45,881 nucleotides of DNA, taken from Komagataeibacter xylinus (GTDB taxonomy: Bacteria; Pseudomonadota; Alphaproteobacteria; Acetobacterales; Acetobacteraceae). The stretch spans positions 1 through 45,881 of the forward strand of contig NZ_QQBI01000025.1 of assembly GCF_004302915.1 (NCBI RefSeq), given 5' to 3'. A model generated the notes under the pieces. The model was not told where the DNA came from and searched no databases. It saw only the letters and a program-made list of their open reading frames with translations. Every line of letters starts with the position of its first letter. Within the stretch, counting starts at the first letter, position 1. Of this stretch, positions 1 through 8,364 are shown in pieces. The position numbers were made by a program, and so were the translations under genes.

Positions 1-66
1 AGAATGGTCAGCATCCTGTGAATCACATTTTTAAACCGATGGGTACCCCGTGAGTCAGGCCAAACA

Positions 67-2514
67 ATGGTTGGTATAAACGCGGCCGCGTTCTTTGATG
101 GCAGACCGGCCCTGACGCTGATGGTCCGTGCCCAGCCGGGGGCCAATCTGGTCGGCATCGTCGATGCGGTGAAAGCACGTCTGCCACAACTGCGCACGCT
201 CATGCCGTCGAGGGCCGATATTGCCGTGGCGCGGGATGGCTCGGCGGTGATCCGCTCCTCCCTGCACCATACACTGGTGACGCTGCTGGCGTCCTGCCTG
301 CTGGCGCTGGCTGTGGTCTGGGTATTCCTGCGGTCATGGACGGCATCCGTGGCAGCCGCGGTCATCGTGCCGTGCTGCCTGATCGCCAGCCTCGGGCCGA
401 TGCATCTGGCGGGCTTCGGGCTGGACAATCTCTCGCTCATGGCGCTGACAGTGGTGACAGGGCTGGTGGTGGATGACGCCATCGTGGTGATCGAGAACAT
501 CATCCGCATGCGTGAGCGGGGTCTTCCCATCGACGAGGCTGCCATTGCCGGGGCCAGCGAGGTGGCATTTACGCTGCTCTCCATTACCGTGTCGGTACTG
601 GCGGTGTTCCTGCCGATCGGGCTGGCCTCGGGGCTGACGGGACGGCTGTTCCGGGAGTTTGCGGGCACCGTTGGCATTGCCGTCACGGTGTCGCTGATCC
701 TGTCCTGTGTGGTGACGCCGTGCCTGACGGCGCTGTGCATGCGGTTTGCCGAAAACAGCGCCGCCATTCATCCGGAAGTGGATGCCGCCGATTTTCTGGA
801 TCATGAAAAACACAGTGGCAGTCAGTATCGCCGCACTCTGGAAGTCTGCCTGACCCACCCCGGCAAGACCGCGCTGCTTCTGCCATTGACCCTGCTAGTG
901 GGCGTCTTTCTGTTCACCCGCATGCCCAGGGTCGTGTTCCCGCGTCAGGATATCGGCATCGTCTCAGGCGGTTCGCGCGGCAGCGGCAGTTCACTGGCGC
1001 AGACCAGGGCCCGGCTGGAGCGATTCAGCAGGGTGCTGCTGGAGGATCCCGCCGTGACGCATGTGATCGCCTATCTGGATACCAGCGAAGGCTCCAGCCA
1101 TGGCATGATATTCGCCACACTGCGCGACCTGTCCACCGGGCGGGCGTCGGGAACAGAGGTGGCCGCTCGCGTCGTGGCCCGGATGGGGAAAGACATCCAC
1201 GCCGAATACCATGCCCAGGCACCCGGCAACATCATGATGCGGGTGGGCTCGAACAGCAGCGGGATCAGTTACATCCTGCGCAGCGAGGATGACCGGTTGC
1301 TGGGGCCAGCCACGCGGAAACTGGCGAAAGCCCTGCGCCGTCATCGGGAGTTCACGGACGTGGACCCGGACGTCGATCCACCGGGACAGGGGATCACGCT
1401 CGCGATTGACCGCGACACCGCCGCCCGCGTTGGCGTCACGCCGCAGGTGATCGGCAACACCCTGTCCGATGCGCTTGGTCAGACTACGGCCTCGGTCGTC
1501 TACACCACACACGGGCAATACAACGTGGTGCTGACCGTGGAAAACCGCTTCCAGCGTGATCCGGAGATCCTGAAACAGTTCTGGGTCAGCCCGTCCGGTG
1601 GATCGGCCTCGGGCAGTTCGGCGTCCAACACCATCCGGGTGGTCACGTCGGCCACGGCCAGCGCCACGGCCTCGACCGGTGCGACGGCATTTCGGAACCA
1701 GATCGCCAATTCGCTGGCGGGTGGCGCCAATGCGTCGACCGGATCTGCGGTCGCCACGGGGGCGGAGACGCTGGTGCCGCTGTCGGTGGTGGCGCGAATT
1801 ACCCCCAGTCTCGACCCGGTGGCCGTGACCCATATCGGCTACGCCAGTTCCGCCGCGCTAGCGCTGGAACTGGCGCCGGGTGTCAGCTTGTCGCAGGCAC
1901 AATCCGTTATCGATCAGGAATGGCGCAGCCTGCATCTGCCGGAGACCATCACCGGGGAATTGCAGAGCGATGAAGGGGATGTTGGAAAAAGCACCCATGA
2001 CAGCGAGATCCTGATCGTCGCGGCCATCCTGGCTGTCTGGATCACGCTGGGCATGCTCTATGAAAGCGTGTGGCACCCGCTGACCATTCTCTCCACCATT
2101 CCCTCGGCCGGGATCGGAGCCATCCTGGCGCTCAATCTGTTCGGGCTACCGTTCTCGGGCATGGCGGTGATCGCCATGCTGCTGCTGACCGGCATCTCGC
2201 TCAAGAACGCGATCCTGCTGGTGGATTTCGCCATCCACGCCGAACGCGAACGCGGCCTGACGCCGCGGGACGCCATTCGTGAGGCCTGCCTGCTGCGGCT
2301 GCGGCCGATTGTCATGACCACCTTTGCGGCGGCCCTTGGGGCACTTCCGCTGGTGCTGATGGGCGGCTACGGGATGGAACTACGCCAACCGCTCGGGATC
2401 GCGCTGATCGGTGGCCTTCTCGTCAGTCAGGCCCAGACCATGTTCACCACGCCGGCCCTGTATTTGTTGGTGGGGCGATGCGCCTCTTTTTTCAGGAAAG
2501 CAGAAACATCATGA
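67..2514 (+). CDS. RND efflux transporter permease, 5'-truncated (probable pseudogene)
   Basis: Inner-membrane proton/drug antiporter of the RND (HAE1, MdtB/MdtC-like) family. The visible protein starts within the first porter domain (GRPALTLMV, then QPGAN), which sits near residue 280-300 in full-length members of about 1,040 residues. It keeps the TM2-TM6 block with the proton-relay Asp pair in GLVVDDAIVVIEN (about residue 138), the second porter half and TM8-TM12 to a normal C-terminus. TM1 and most of the first porter subdomain are missing. An in-frame stop at 19-21 shows the loss is real and not a window-edge effect. A Ser/Ala/Thr/Gly-rich insertion of about 50 residues lies near residues 510-570. 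Without TM1 a working pump is unlikely. No membrane-fusion or outer-membrane partner is visible. Confidence 0.85.
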   Translation: MVGINAAAFFDGRPALTLMVRAQPGANLVGIVDAVKARLPQLRTLMPSRADIAVARDGSAVIRSSLHHTLVTLLASCLLALAVVWVFLRSWTASVAAAVIVPCCLIASLGPMHLAGFGLDNLSLMALTVVTGLVVDDAIVVIENIIRMRERGLPIDEAAIAGASEVAFTLLSITVSVLAVFLPIGLASGLTGRLFREFAGTVGIAVTVSLILSCVVTPCLTALCMRFAENSAAIHPEVDAADFLDHEKHSGSQYRRTLEVCLTHPGKTALLLPLTLLVGVFLFTRMPRVVFPRQDIGIVSGGSRGSGSSLAQTRARLERFSRVLLEDPAVTHVIAYLDTSEGSSHGMIFATLRDLSTGRASGTEVAARVVARMGKDIHAEYHAQAPGNIMMRVGSNSSGISYILRSEDDRLLGPATRKLAKALRRHREFTDVDPDVDPPGQGITLAIDRDTAARVGVTPQVIGNTLSDALGQTTASVVYTTHGQYNVVLTVENRFQRDPEILKQFWVSPSGGSASGSSASNTIRVVTSATASATASTGATAFRNQIANSLAGGANASTGSAVATGAETLVPLSVVARITPSLDPVAVTHIGYASSAALALELAPGVSLSQAQSVIDQEWRSLHLPETITGELQSDEGDVGKSTHDSEILIVAAILAVWITLGMLYESVWHPLTILSTIPSAGIGAILALNLFGLPFSGMAVIAMLLLTGISLKNAILLVDFAIHAERERGLTPRDAIREACLLRLRPIVMTTFAAALGALPLVLMGGYGMELRQPLGIALIGGLLVSQAQTMFTTPALYLLVGRCASFFRKAETS

Positions 2515-2607
2515 GATTTTCCGGTCATGCGATCAGGGCAGGGGACTGACGGATGGACTGCCTGCGGCGGCTGAAAGGGCGGGTTTATCGGGAATGATAA
2601 AAATATA

Positions 2608-2640
2608 TTCCGATATATCTTGACGTAAGATATATCGGAA
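2608..2640. promoter_or_regulatory. Perfect inverted repeat, likely PadR operator
   Basis: Two perfect 14-bp arms (TTCCGATATATCTT and its complement) separated by 5 bp, ending 15 bp before the start of the PadR-type gene. A further half-site (TATATCGG) follows at 2643-2650. Long AT-rich palindromes of this kind are typical PadR-family operators and suggest autorepression. The function is inferred from position. Confidence 0.75.
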
Positions 2641-2655
2641 CGTATATCGGTAAGC

Positions 2656-3255
2656 ATGAAACACAGAAACAGACACGCAGGCGGTCGTAACCGCCAGACT
2701 TTCTCCCCCGAAGGCATGGCCAGCGGTGGGGAACCCCGCCGCCATCACGGTCGCGGTGGACACCACGGCGGTGGTCGCCGTGGCGGGCGTCACCGGCTGT
2801 TCGATTATGGCGAGATGCGGCTTCTGGTCCTCTCGCTGATCGCTCAAAAACCAACCTACGGCTACGAACTGATCCGCATGATCGAGGAAAAGTTCGGTGG
2901 CAGCTACGCCCCCAGCCCCGGCGTGATCTACCCCACGCTGACCTGGCTGGATGAAGCGGGCTATGCCCGGATTGTCGAAGCCGACGGTCGCAAGAACTAC
3001 CGCATCACGCCGGAAGGCGAGGCCTTCCTTGCCGCCAGCCGTGCGGCCCTTGAGGAAATACTGGCCCGCGCCGCGACCGGCGCGGCAGAGGGCAGGGGTG
3101 GGCGCAAGGATGTCCCGATGCCGGTCATGCGCGGCATGGAAAACCTGCGCACGGCACTGCGCCTGAGGCTGCGCAACGGCGGCCTTGATACGGAAGCCGA
3201 AGAAAAGATCGCAGCCCTGCTGGATGACGCCGCCCGGGCGATCGGACAGGTCTGA
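2656..3255 (+). CDS. PadR-family transcriptional regulator with His/Gly-rich N-terminus
   Basis: DNA-binding regulator of 199 residues. The winged-helix PadR domain runs from about residue 50 (FDYGEMRLLVLSLIAQKPTYGYELI) through the signature PSPGVIYPTLTWLDEAGY to about residue 125. A C-terminal helical dimerisation segment follows (about 155-195). The first 47 residues are dominated by His, Gly and Arg (RRHHGRGGHHGGGRRGGRH), which might bind metal or nucleic acid. The start at 2656 follows directly on the palindromic operator; the SD is weak, so a start at 2716 is possible. The gene lies 141 bp after the truncated RND permease on the same strand, and PadR regulators often control efflux or stress genes. 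The ligand is unknown. Confidence 0.85.
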   Translation: MKHRNRHAGGRNRQTFSPEGMASGGEPRRHHGRGGHHGGGRRGGRHRLFDYGEMRLLVLSLIAQKPTYGYELIRMIEEKFGGSYAPSPGVIYPTLTWLDEAGYARIVEADGRKNYRITPEGEAFLAASRAALEEILARAATGAAEGRGGRKDVPMPVMRGMENLRTALRLRLRNGGLDTEAEEKIAALLDDAARAIGQV

Positions 3256-3558
3256 AAGCGAGATTTCCTGCCCCGGTTGGCCAACAGGTCGCCCGGGCAG
3301 GGAACCCCCCATAATCCCGCCATGTATGGATCTGTTGTTTATGGAATGTCATGGCGTGGTTTGTGAGTAACCGGACAAACGTTGCTCACGTTCCAGAATA
3401 TCCATCCGGCTATCTGGAACATTCACCGCAATAGTCCTGGCCCATGAAGGAACATCAGTTCCGGCCCGGATATTCCCGATACTGCCCATTACATCATACG
3501 ACCTCACATTCCAGTCCCCATGGCGCGACGGACCCGAGGTCGGATTGAAGGATATATC
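3256..3558. other. Intergenic region, no gene seen
   Basis: About 300 bp without a convincing reading frame. It holds one inverted repeat, GTTCCAGA at 3390-3397 with its exact complement at 3413-3420 (15-bp spacer), possibly an operator or hairpin. Just before the next gene is the octamer GATATATC (3551-3558), also present in both arms of the PadR palindrome. Confidence 0.6.
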
Positions 3559-3945
3559 ATGAAGCGTTCAATTCTGTTTGCCCTTGCCCTTGGCATCTCC
3601 CTTCCGCTGGCAGCCCAGGCCCAGTCCCCTGACCAGAACCAGGGCAGCGGGCAGGGCGAACATCGTGGCCATGGCGGTCACGGCCATCACGGTGGCAGGC
3701 ATGGCGGCCACGGCAACCATGGGGGCCAGGGCGGCGACCGCCAGAATGGTGGTGACCAGAACGACGGTCCCGGTGGCCAGCGTGATGATCGCGGTGGTGA
3801 AAACCGCGGCGACCAGAACAATGGCCCCGGCGAGCGCGGCAACCGTGGTGGCGGCAGCCAGAATGGCAACTGGGGTGAACACGGCGGTGGTCGTGGCGGC
3901 GACCGCAATGGCGGTTGGAACCAGAACAGCAGCAGTTCCAACTGA
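3559..3945 (+). CDS. Secreted Gly/Asn/His-rich protein
   Basis: Small exported protein of 128 residues. Residues 1-21 form a signal peptide (MKRS, hydrophobic core LFALALGISLPLA, cleavage after AQA). The mature part is low-complexity: a His/Gly block (HGGHGHHGGRHGGHGNHGG, about residues 37-55), then Gly/Asn/Asp/Arg repeats ending in SSSSN. No enzymatic domain is visible; metal binding or a disordered periplasmic role is possible but unproven. The start at 3559 is preferred because GAAGGA lies just upstream and the signal peptide begins there. It is closely followed by an intrinsic terminator. The His-rich stretch resembles the N-terminus of the nearby PadR protein. Confidence 0.7.
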   Translation: MKRSILFALALGISLPLAAQAQSPDQNQGSGQGEHRGHGGHGHHGGRHGGHGNHGGQGGDRQNGGDQNDGPGGQRDDRGGENRGDQNNGPGERGNRGGGSQNGNWGEHGGGRGGDRNGGWNQNSSSSN

Positions 3946-3964
3946 TCCCGTCCCTCAAGCGGAA

Positions 3965-3991
3965 GGCCCGGCGTATTGCCGGGCCTTTTTT
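3965..3991 (+). terminator. Rho-independent terminator
   Basis: Perfect 8-bp stem GGCCCGGC/GCCGGGCC with a 5-nt loop, followed by six T residues. It lies 20 bp after the stop of the secreted protein gene. Confidence 0.9.
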
Positions 3992-4132
3992 GTTGAAAAC
4001 ACCGGAGACGCGCCATGCTGCCCGGTCATTGTGAACACACCCGGCAGAAAAGCACGCTGACAGGCAGGAACGCGCATGCAACCTGTCACCGGCCCTTTCC
4101 GTTGCACGTGGACCTGTCAGAGGAGGAACGTC

Positions 4133-4378
4133 ATGTTCAGGATGCAGGTCAGAAATAATCCGGATATTCCCGTGCCGTCTGAACCGCCGACCACGGTGCC
4201 ACCACCCACACCCATTCCGGATCCCGGGCCTGACCCGGATGACGGTCCGCTGGATGATCCCCAACCGGATATACCGGACTGGGGCAGTGATGACGAACCG
4301 CTTGATCCGCCCACGGATGACCCGCTTGATCCGTTTGCACCCAATGAGAAAGACAGGGGAAGCGTCGAAGACTGGTAA
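4133..4378 (+). CDS. Small Pro/Asp-rich acidic protein
   Basis: Hypothetical protein of 81 residues. After a short basic start (MFRMQVRNN) it is almost entirely Pro, Asp and Glu, with repeats such as DPGPDPDDGPLDDP and DPLDPF. It is therefore probably disordered and strongly acidic. There is no signal peptide or known domain. The start at 4133 is chosen because a strong SD, AGAGGAGG, lies 8-14 bp upstream; an upstream start at 4076 lacks this. The terminator before it suggests a separate transcript. Confidence 0.6.
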   Translation: MFRMQVRNNPDIPVPSEPPTTVPPPTPIPDPGPDPDDGPLDDPQPDIPDWGSDDEPLDPPTDDPLDPFAPNEKDRGSVEDW

Positions 4379-4449
4379 GCTGCGGGTTTACATTTCGTGA
4401 CGGGAACACAGCCGGTTAGCGGATTAAGGTTGGGGTTCCAACAGGTGAG

Positions 4450-4914
4450 ATGCCTCTACTCTCCATGTCCAACCATAATACAGGACGTGTCTTCACGTTC
4501 TTCGTACCTGTCCTCGTGATGGCTATATCAGGCTGTCACCAACTGCCCGACCATACCGATAAATGCTGGCGCGCGCCATCGTCGCACAATAGTAGCGTGC
4601 ATGGCAGCATAACCACGGGCTTTGGCGTCGGCAGCGGGCACGGCATGATGGGTGGTTTTCCCATGGGCGGCATGACAGGCGCAGGCGGTATGCCCGGCCC
4701 GATGCCGACGGGTATGGGGCCCGGCATGGAGCAGAGCAGTCCCTTCACGGAAGAACAGACCGCTAGGAACAGCCTGCCAAAAGACTGCATGCCGCCTGAT
4801 TTCCCCATGCGCGCACAAAGTTCCGCCCACCAGACGACCACCCCGCCAACCCAGCCTGCGGTCCAGCAGGTTCCCGATACGGTAGACGTATCCGGCATCC
4901 GCATCGGTCCGTGA
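4450..4914 (+). CDS. Putative lipoprotein, Gly/Met-rich
   Basis: Predicted lipoprotein of 154 residues. A hydrophobic segment (FTFFVPVLVMAISGC) ends in a lipobox with the acylated Cys at about residue 29. The mature chain holds a Gly/Met-rich region (about residues 60-92, e.g. GMMGGFPMGGMTGAGGMPG) and a Pro/Thr/Gln-rich tail. No family is recognised. AGGTGAG precedes the start. Together with the two preceding small genes it forms a same-strand cluster of envelope or low-complexity proteins of unknown role. Confidence 0.6.
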   Translation: MPLLSMSNHNTGRVFTFFVPVLVMAISGCHQLPDHTDKCWRAPSSHNSSVHGSITTGFGVGSGHGMMGGFPMGGMTGAGGMPGPMPTGMGPGMEQSSPFTEEQTARNSLPKDCMPPDFPMRAQSSAHQTTTPPTQPAVQQVPDTVDVSGIRIGP

Positions 4915-5503
4915 ACTGATCCATGTCTTATATCCATTCTGAATGGAAATGATCAGTTCTCATGTCGCATATACAGTACAGTCGCGACATAGAGTCAGAG
5001 GGCTGCGCGGGAGTTCGTGACGGGATGAGAAGAGGGGAGAGAGGCTCGCCTGCGCCCGTCATGGAGTTCACCGTCATGACGATCCGAATGCCTGGATCAG
5101 CCAGGCCCCTGTCTGATCCGTTAAAGCCGATGTGCGATATCCGACTTCTGCCTCATCAGTCAGGCAATCGGCCTGCAACCCGAAAACTCGGGGCAGGACA
5201 TCCGGCACGACCGTTTTTCAGACCGAAACCGGACAGGATTCCCATGGAGATCCTGCAGTCCAAGCAGGCTGCCGCCTGCAAGTCTTTCTATCCGGTTCCC
5301 CTATCACCGGCCAGATCGGTTGCGGCCGCGTAGCTTCGTGCCGTCTTAATCAGTTCCGTTCCGTAACTGCTTCACAGGCAGTCGGGAACACTCCGGTATG
5401 CCCCGGAAGCAGCATGGCATCGCCATTCATACCGGGAAGTCCTGCAGACATCAGGAACACGAAACAGATTGATCCCAACAGACAAGACATGGAGGATCTG
5501 AAC
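4915..5503. other. Intergenic region, no gene supported
   Basis: Nearly 590 bp in which open frames exist but lack an SD, a start context or a recognisable product. The frame that runs into the AlpA-like gene from further upstream is judged a non-coding extension. No tRNA, IS end or strong repeat was seen. Confidence 0.5.
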
Positions 5504-5710
5504 ATGGACGCAACGGAATACAGACCCGACAACAGACTTCTACGTCTACGGGAGGTTACTGAAAGAACCGGACTGAGCCGGGCAACCATTTACCGGCATA
5601 TCAGTAAAGGGACGTTCCCCAGACCACGCAAACTGTCCAGCGGCACAATTCGCTGGCATTCCGGCATTATCGAGGACTGGATCAACACCGCTGGAACATC
5701 AGGCACCTGA
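5504..5710 (+). CDS. AlpA-family DNA-binding regulator
   Basis: Small MerR-like HTH protein of 68 residues of the AlpA/prophage regulator family. The motif LLRLREVTERTGLSRATIYR (about residues 12-31), followed by the wing HISKGTFPRPRKL and IRWHSGIIEDWI, is typical. AlpA proteins in P4-type elements control expression of the integrase or excision. GGAGGA lies at 5491-5496, 7 bp before the ATG. The gene is convergent with the integrase and their 3' ends overlap by 12 bp, supporting one integration module. Confidence 0.85.
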   Translation: MDATEYRPDNRLLRLREVTERTGLSRATIYRHISKGTFPRPRKLSSGTIRWHSGIIEDWINTAGTSGT

Positions 5711-6928
5711 CCGGCGTTTTGTCGCAATCAGTTCCCCGAGGCTGACCTGGCCTTCGCTGACCAGGTCAGCCCAGACCTGCGCCAGTTCACGCCGCCGCTC
5801 CAGATAGATCGCCCGATTGTACGCGCCTTCCACTTTATCCTTGAGCGAATGGGCCAGCATCACATCGATCACCTGCCGGTCACTTCTGAAACGCTCGTTC
5901 ATGATGGTGGAAAACGATGCCCGGAAGCCATGCGGTACATGGCAGTGATGGAAACCCGCACGGTTAAGCAGATAACCCAGTGCATTTTCACTCATGACCT
6001 GTCTGGGGCGACGCGTATTGGGAAACAGATGCGGCCATCGCCCGCTGAATGGCCGGAGCGCCTCAAGGGTCGCAACGGCCTGCCGGGAAAGCGGCACCAG
6101 ATGGTCGCGCTTCATTTTCATCCGTTCCGCCGGAATATTCCACAGGGGCTTTGGTCCATCGAGACCCTCAAAGTCAGCCCATTGTGCGAACCGTAATTCG
6201 CCTGGCCTGACAGCCGTGAGATAGAGCAGCCGCAAGGCCAGAAGGGTCACGGGATGAGCCTCTTCGGCTTCTGTCCTGTGGACGAGGCTGCGTAAGCCTT
6301 CCAGATCCGTAATGGCGGGCTGCCGACCTCGTATGACGGGACGAAGGGCAGGCGCTACAACCGCAGCAGGATCGGAGGAACCACAACCAGATGCGATGGC
6401 ATGCACAAACACATCGCTCATGCGCTGACGGATGCGGTGGGCCGTCTCGATTGCCCCACGATCCTCGATCTGCCTCAGCACTGCAAGGACGACGGGAGGG
6501 GTAATCCCATTGATCGGAACATGACCGAGTTTGGGAAAAATATCCCGTTCCAGACTGCGGATCACATCAAATGCATGGCGCGTGGCCCACAGAACCTTGC
6601 GCTGTTCATACCATTCGCGCGCGACAGCTTCAAAGGTCGTTGCCGTATTCACACGCGCGGCAAGGCGCACGATCTTTGCCTCCATCGAAGGATCACGACC
6701 TTCGCGAAGAATACGCCGGGCTTCTTCCCGCTCGGCCCGCGCTTCGGCCAGCGAGACACCAGGATAATGCCCGAGCGTCAGCAGTTTCTCCCGCTTTTCG
6801 AATTTGTAGCGGTACCGCCAGATCTTCTTTCCCGCCGGGGTGATATGCACGAATAGTCCGCCCGTGTCTGCCAGTCGCCAGGCCCTGTCTGCCGGCTTGG
6901 CCGAGCGGATTTTTGCGTCGGTCAGCAT
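5699..6928 (-). CDS. int: P4-type tyrosine integrase
   Basis: Site-specific recombinase of 409 residues. Residues 1-90 form the DUF4102 arm-binding domain (LTDAKIRSAKPADRAWRLAD, LGHYPGVSLAEAR). A SAM-like core-binding domain follows, then the catalytic domain with R241 (TAVRPGELR), H333 and R336 (PHGFR), H360 (MLAHS) and the nucleophile Y370 (GAYNR). All key residues are present, so it should be active. The start at 6928 is preferred over 6940 because GGAG lies 6 bp upstream. Such integrases usually recombine into the 3' ends of tRNA genes, and a tRNA-Ser 3' fragment lies 165 bp upstream. The polarity of that fragment argues that this integrase belongs to an element extending leftwards, not to the prophage on the right. 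Confidence 0.92.
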   Translation of the reverse strand: MLTDAKIRSAKPADRAWRLADTGGLFVHITPAGKKIWRYRYKFEKREKLLTLGHYPGVSLAEARAEREEARRILREGRDPSMEAKIVRLAARVNTATTFEAVAREWYEQRKVLWATRHAFDVIRSLERDIFPKLGHVPINGITPPVVLAVLRQIEDRGAIETAHRIRQRMSDVFVHAIASGCGSSDPAAVVAPALRPVIRGRQPAITDLEGLRSLVHRTEAEEAHPVTLLALRLLYLTAVRPGELRFAQWADFEGLDGPKPLWNIPAERMKMKRDHLVPLSRQAVATLEALRPFSGRWPHLFPNTRRPRQVMSENALGYLLNRAGFHHCHVPHGFRASFSTIMNERFRSDRQVIDVMLAHSLKDKVEGAYNRAIYLERRRELAQVWADLVSEGQVSLGELIATKRRSGA

Positions 6929-7092
6929 CGCAATCTCCATACCCGCTATGCCTGTTCTTCATACCCGCTCCATACCCGCTTTCTGACGAGATAGGATGAG
7001 ACAAAACAGGAACTTTCGAGATGAAGAATGCGCCAAAACTGGCTGAAAACCAAGCTTTTTGACGCTATTTCACATTGTCTGAGAAGGAAAAT

Positions 7093-7157
7093 TGGCGGAG
7101 GGGAAGGGATTCGAACCCTCGATACGACTTGACATCGTATAACGGTTTAGCAAACCA
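7093..7157 (-). other. 3' half of tRNA-Ser(GCU): phage attachment-site remnant
   Basis: Read on the - strand, this contains the anticodon loop TTGCTAA (anticodon GCT at 7149-7151), a variable arm with a 6-bp stem (ATACGA/TCGTAT), a T-arm with TTCGAAT, the 3' acceptor strand CCCCTCC, the discriminator G and an encoded CCA (7093-7095). No D-arm or 5' acceptor strand is found to the right; that side is AT-rich. It is therefore a fragment beginning in the anticodon arm, a common crossover position for tRNA-targeting integrases. Because its 5' side is the broken one, the inserted element should lie to the right. Confidence 0.85.
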
Positions 7158-7179
7158 GAAATAGATTATAAGGCACCAA

Positions 7180-7192
7180 TAACTTATTGATA
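7180..7192 (-). promoter_or_regulatory. IHF consensus site in attachment arm
   Basis: The - strand reads TATCAATAAGTTA, an exact match to the IHF consensus WATCAANNNNTTR, about 25 bp from the tRNA core in an AT-rich stretch (7158-7260). IHF sites in this position are typical of the arms of phage attP. The function is inferred. Confidence 0.55.
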
Positions 7193-7278
7193 TTAAATAC
7201 ATTTAAAACGCAGGAAATGCAGAAAACGCTTAAATAAATAGAGCGCATCCCCACAATTTTCCCCACAACCTTTTAAGC

Positions 7279-7313
7279 CGAGACGGCAGGCACTTCACGT
7301 TTTTACCGTCTCG
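7279..7313 (-). promoter_or_regulatory. Inverted repeat downstream of antirepressor
   Basis: CGAGACGG and its exact complement flank a 19-nt loop just after the stop of the antirepressor gene. It could be a weak terminator or mRNA 3' hairpin, but no T-run follows on either strand. Confidence 0.4.
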
Positions 7314-7322
7314 ACTCGTGCT

Positions 7323-8045
7323 TTAGGCGGCCTTATCGCGTGCTAAAAAAATATCGCGCAGCGCATTGATACCCGCTTGGTTATATCGGAATGCCTCAAC
7401 CTGCTTTGTAGAGTGTCGAGACTTATCCATCACGAAAATTCCGTAATGAGATGTCTTGAGACCATGAGCCTTCGCGGTGCGTCCGACCAGGTTGGCAGAG
7501 ATACCGCCCAGCATCTTGCCGACCTCTGTCGCCGTGTAGGTGCGTTCATCAATCGTAGGCAGGGGCAGGACTGGGCGTCCAAACGCTACCTCGGCCACAT
7601 TGGCAATCATACACTGGCGGCTAATCTGGGAGAGGTTGGGAAACTGAGAAAGAACTAAAGCGATGAAATTGGTCGGATCGAATGCATGATTGCTATTCGC
7701 GGCTGATATATTGCCCTGCATTAGATCATCGAAAGCTCGGATTACCATCAGGTGAAACTTGGCACTGATCCACATGGCATAGGCATATACCAACTCTTTG
7801 CAAGCGAAGGTTCCGCGCCTATCGTTTGGCCCTGCAGTAACCACATTGATGGGTGTCGGGATATTTCCCGACACCCTTATTTCTCCGATGAGAGCTTTAG
7901 TCTGTGCGTTCTTTACCCATTCAGATGGAGCCTTGCCCGGCTCGCCACCTGCTGCCTTATGGCAATCATTTAGGCAGTAGCGTCCTTCGCTATCCTGGCG
8001 AATTGAGGTTCCCAGAACGGAAAGGGATATGTTAGGGTCACCCAT
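7323..8045 (-). CDS. KilA-N domain phage antirepressor
   Basis: DNA-binding phage protein of 240 residues. An N-terminal KilA-N domain spans about residues 8-110 (GRYCLNDCHKAAGGE, SEWVKNAQT, GTFACKELVYAYAMWISAKF). The C-terminal part (about 165-240: TYTATEVGKMLGG, GLKTSHYGIFV, NQAGINALRDIF) resembles the C-terminal domain of phage antirepressors. Such proteins counteract the lysogeny repressor and promote induction. The gene lies at the att-proximal end of the prophage, beyond the late genes, and is preceded by a structured leader with two hairpins. Its base composition is more AT-rich than the structural genes, so it may be a later acquisition. Confidence 0.85.
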   Translation of the reverse strand: MGDPNISLSVLGTSIRQDSEGRYCLNDCHKAAGGEPGKAPSEWVKNAQTKALIGEIRVSGNIPTPINVVTAGPNDRRGTFACKELVYAYAMWISAKFHLMVIRAFDDLMQGNISAANSNHAFDPTNFIALVLSQFPNLSQISRQCMIANVAEVAFGRPVLPLPTIDERTYTATEVGKMLGGISANLVGRTAKAHGLKTSHYGIFVMDKSRHSTKQVEAFRYNQAGINALRDIFLARDKAA

Positions 8046-8364
8046 AGGAAATTGCGTTCCTTGCTTAACGTGTTTTCTTAGGCCTCGACTGGTAATCGAG
8101 ACCGGCTCCCGGGCAGCAAGGTGAGGTCCGTCAAAACATCAACCTTGCGCCCGGCTCAACTAGCTCTATCGCTGCTGATATTTCCAATAATACCGGCATG
8201 AATGTTGCTTTGCACTAGCTAATGTTGGCGCCAAAAAACTATTGTCGGCGACGATAAATGGCGCATTTTCCGAATCAGCGGATGAGCTCACGTCAAGTAC
8301 CAAAATAAAGAATATTTTTTCCTTCACCCGCCTTCGCAAGCAAGCCGATGAAGCTAGCAGCGGA
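8046..8364 (-). promoter_or_regulatory. Structured leader of the antirepressor gene
   Basis: This 319-bp gap holds no gene but has two hairpins upstream of the antirepressor. The first pairs CCGGGC+GCAAGGT (8109-8114, 8116-8122) with ACCTTGCGCCCGG (8142-8154), 13 bp with one bulged A. The second pairs CTCGA (8084-8088) with TCGAG (8096-8100) around a 7-nt loop, with two more outer pairs. The start codon lies about 40 nt downstream. This could be an attenuator, a thermosensor-like leader or the target of a small RNA. Confidence 0.5.

Noticed and set aside
19-30. Short match (GAATCACAT) between the window start and the IS right end
   Set aside because: Nine bases is too short to claim a second IS copy as cause of the RND truncation.
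5132-5503. N-terminal extension of the AlpA-like protein
   Set aside because: The extension lacks family similarity and SD, while GGAGGA fits the start at 5504.
5699-6928. Integrase taken as that of the right-hand prophage
   Set aside because: It lies on the chromosomal (CCA) side of the tRNA fragment, outside the prophage as defined by the fragment polarity.
7093-7200. A complete tRNA-Ser gene
   Set aside because: No D-arm or 5' acceptor strand can be found to the right of the anticodon arm.
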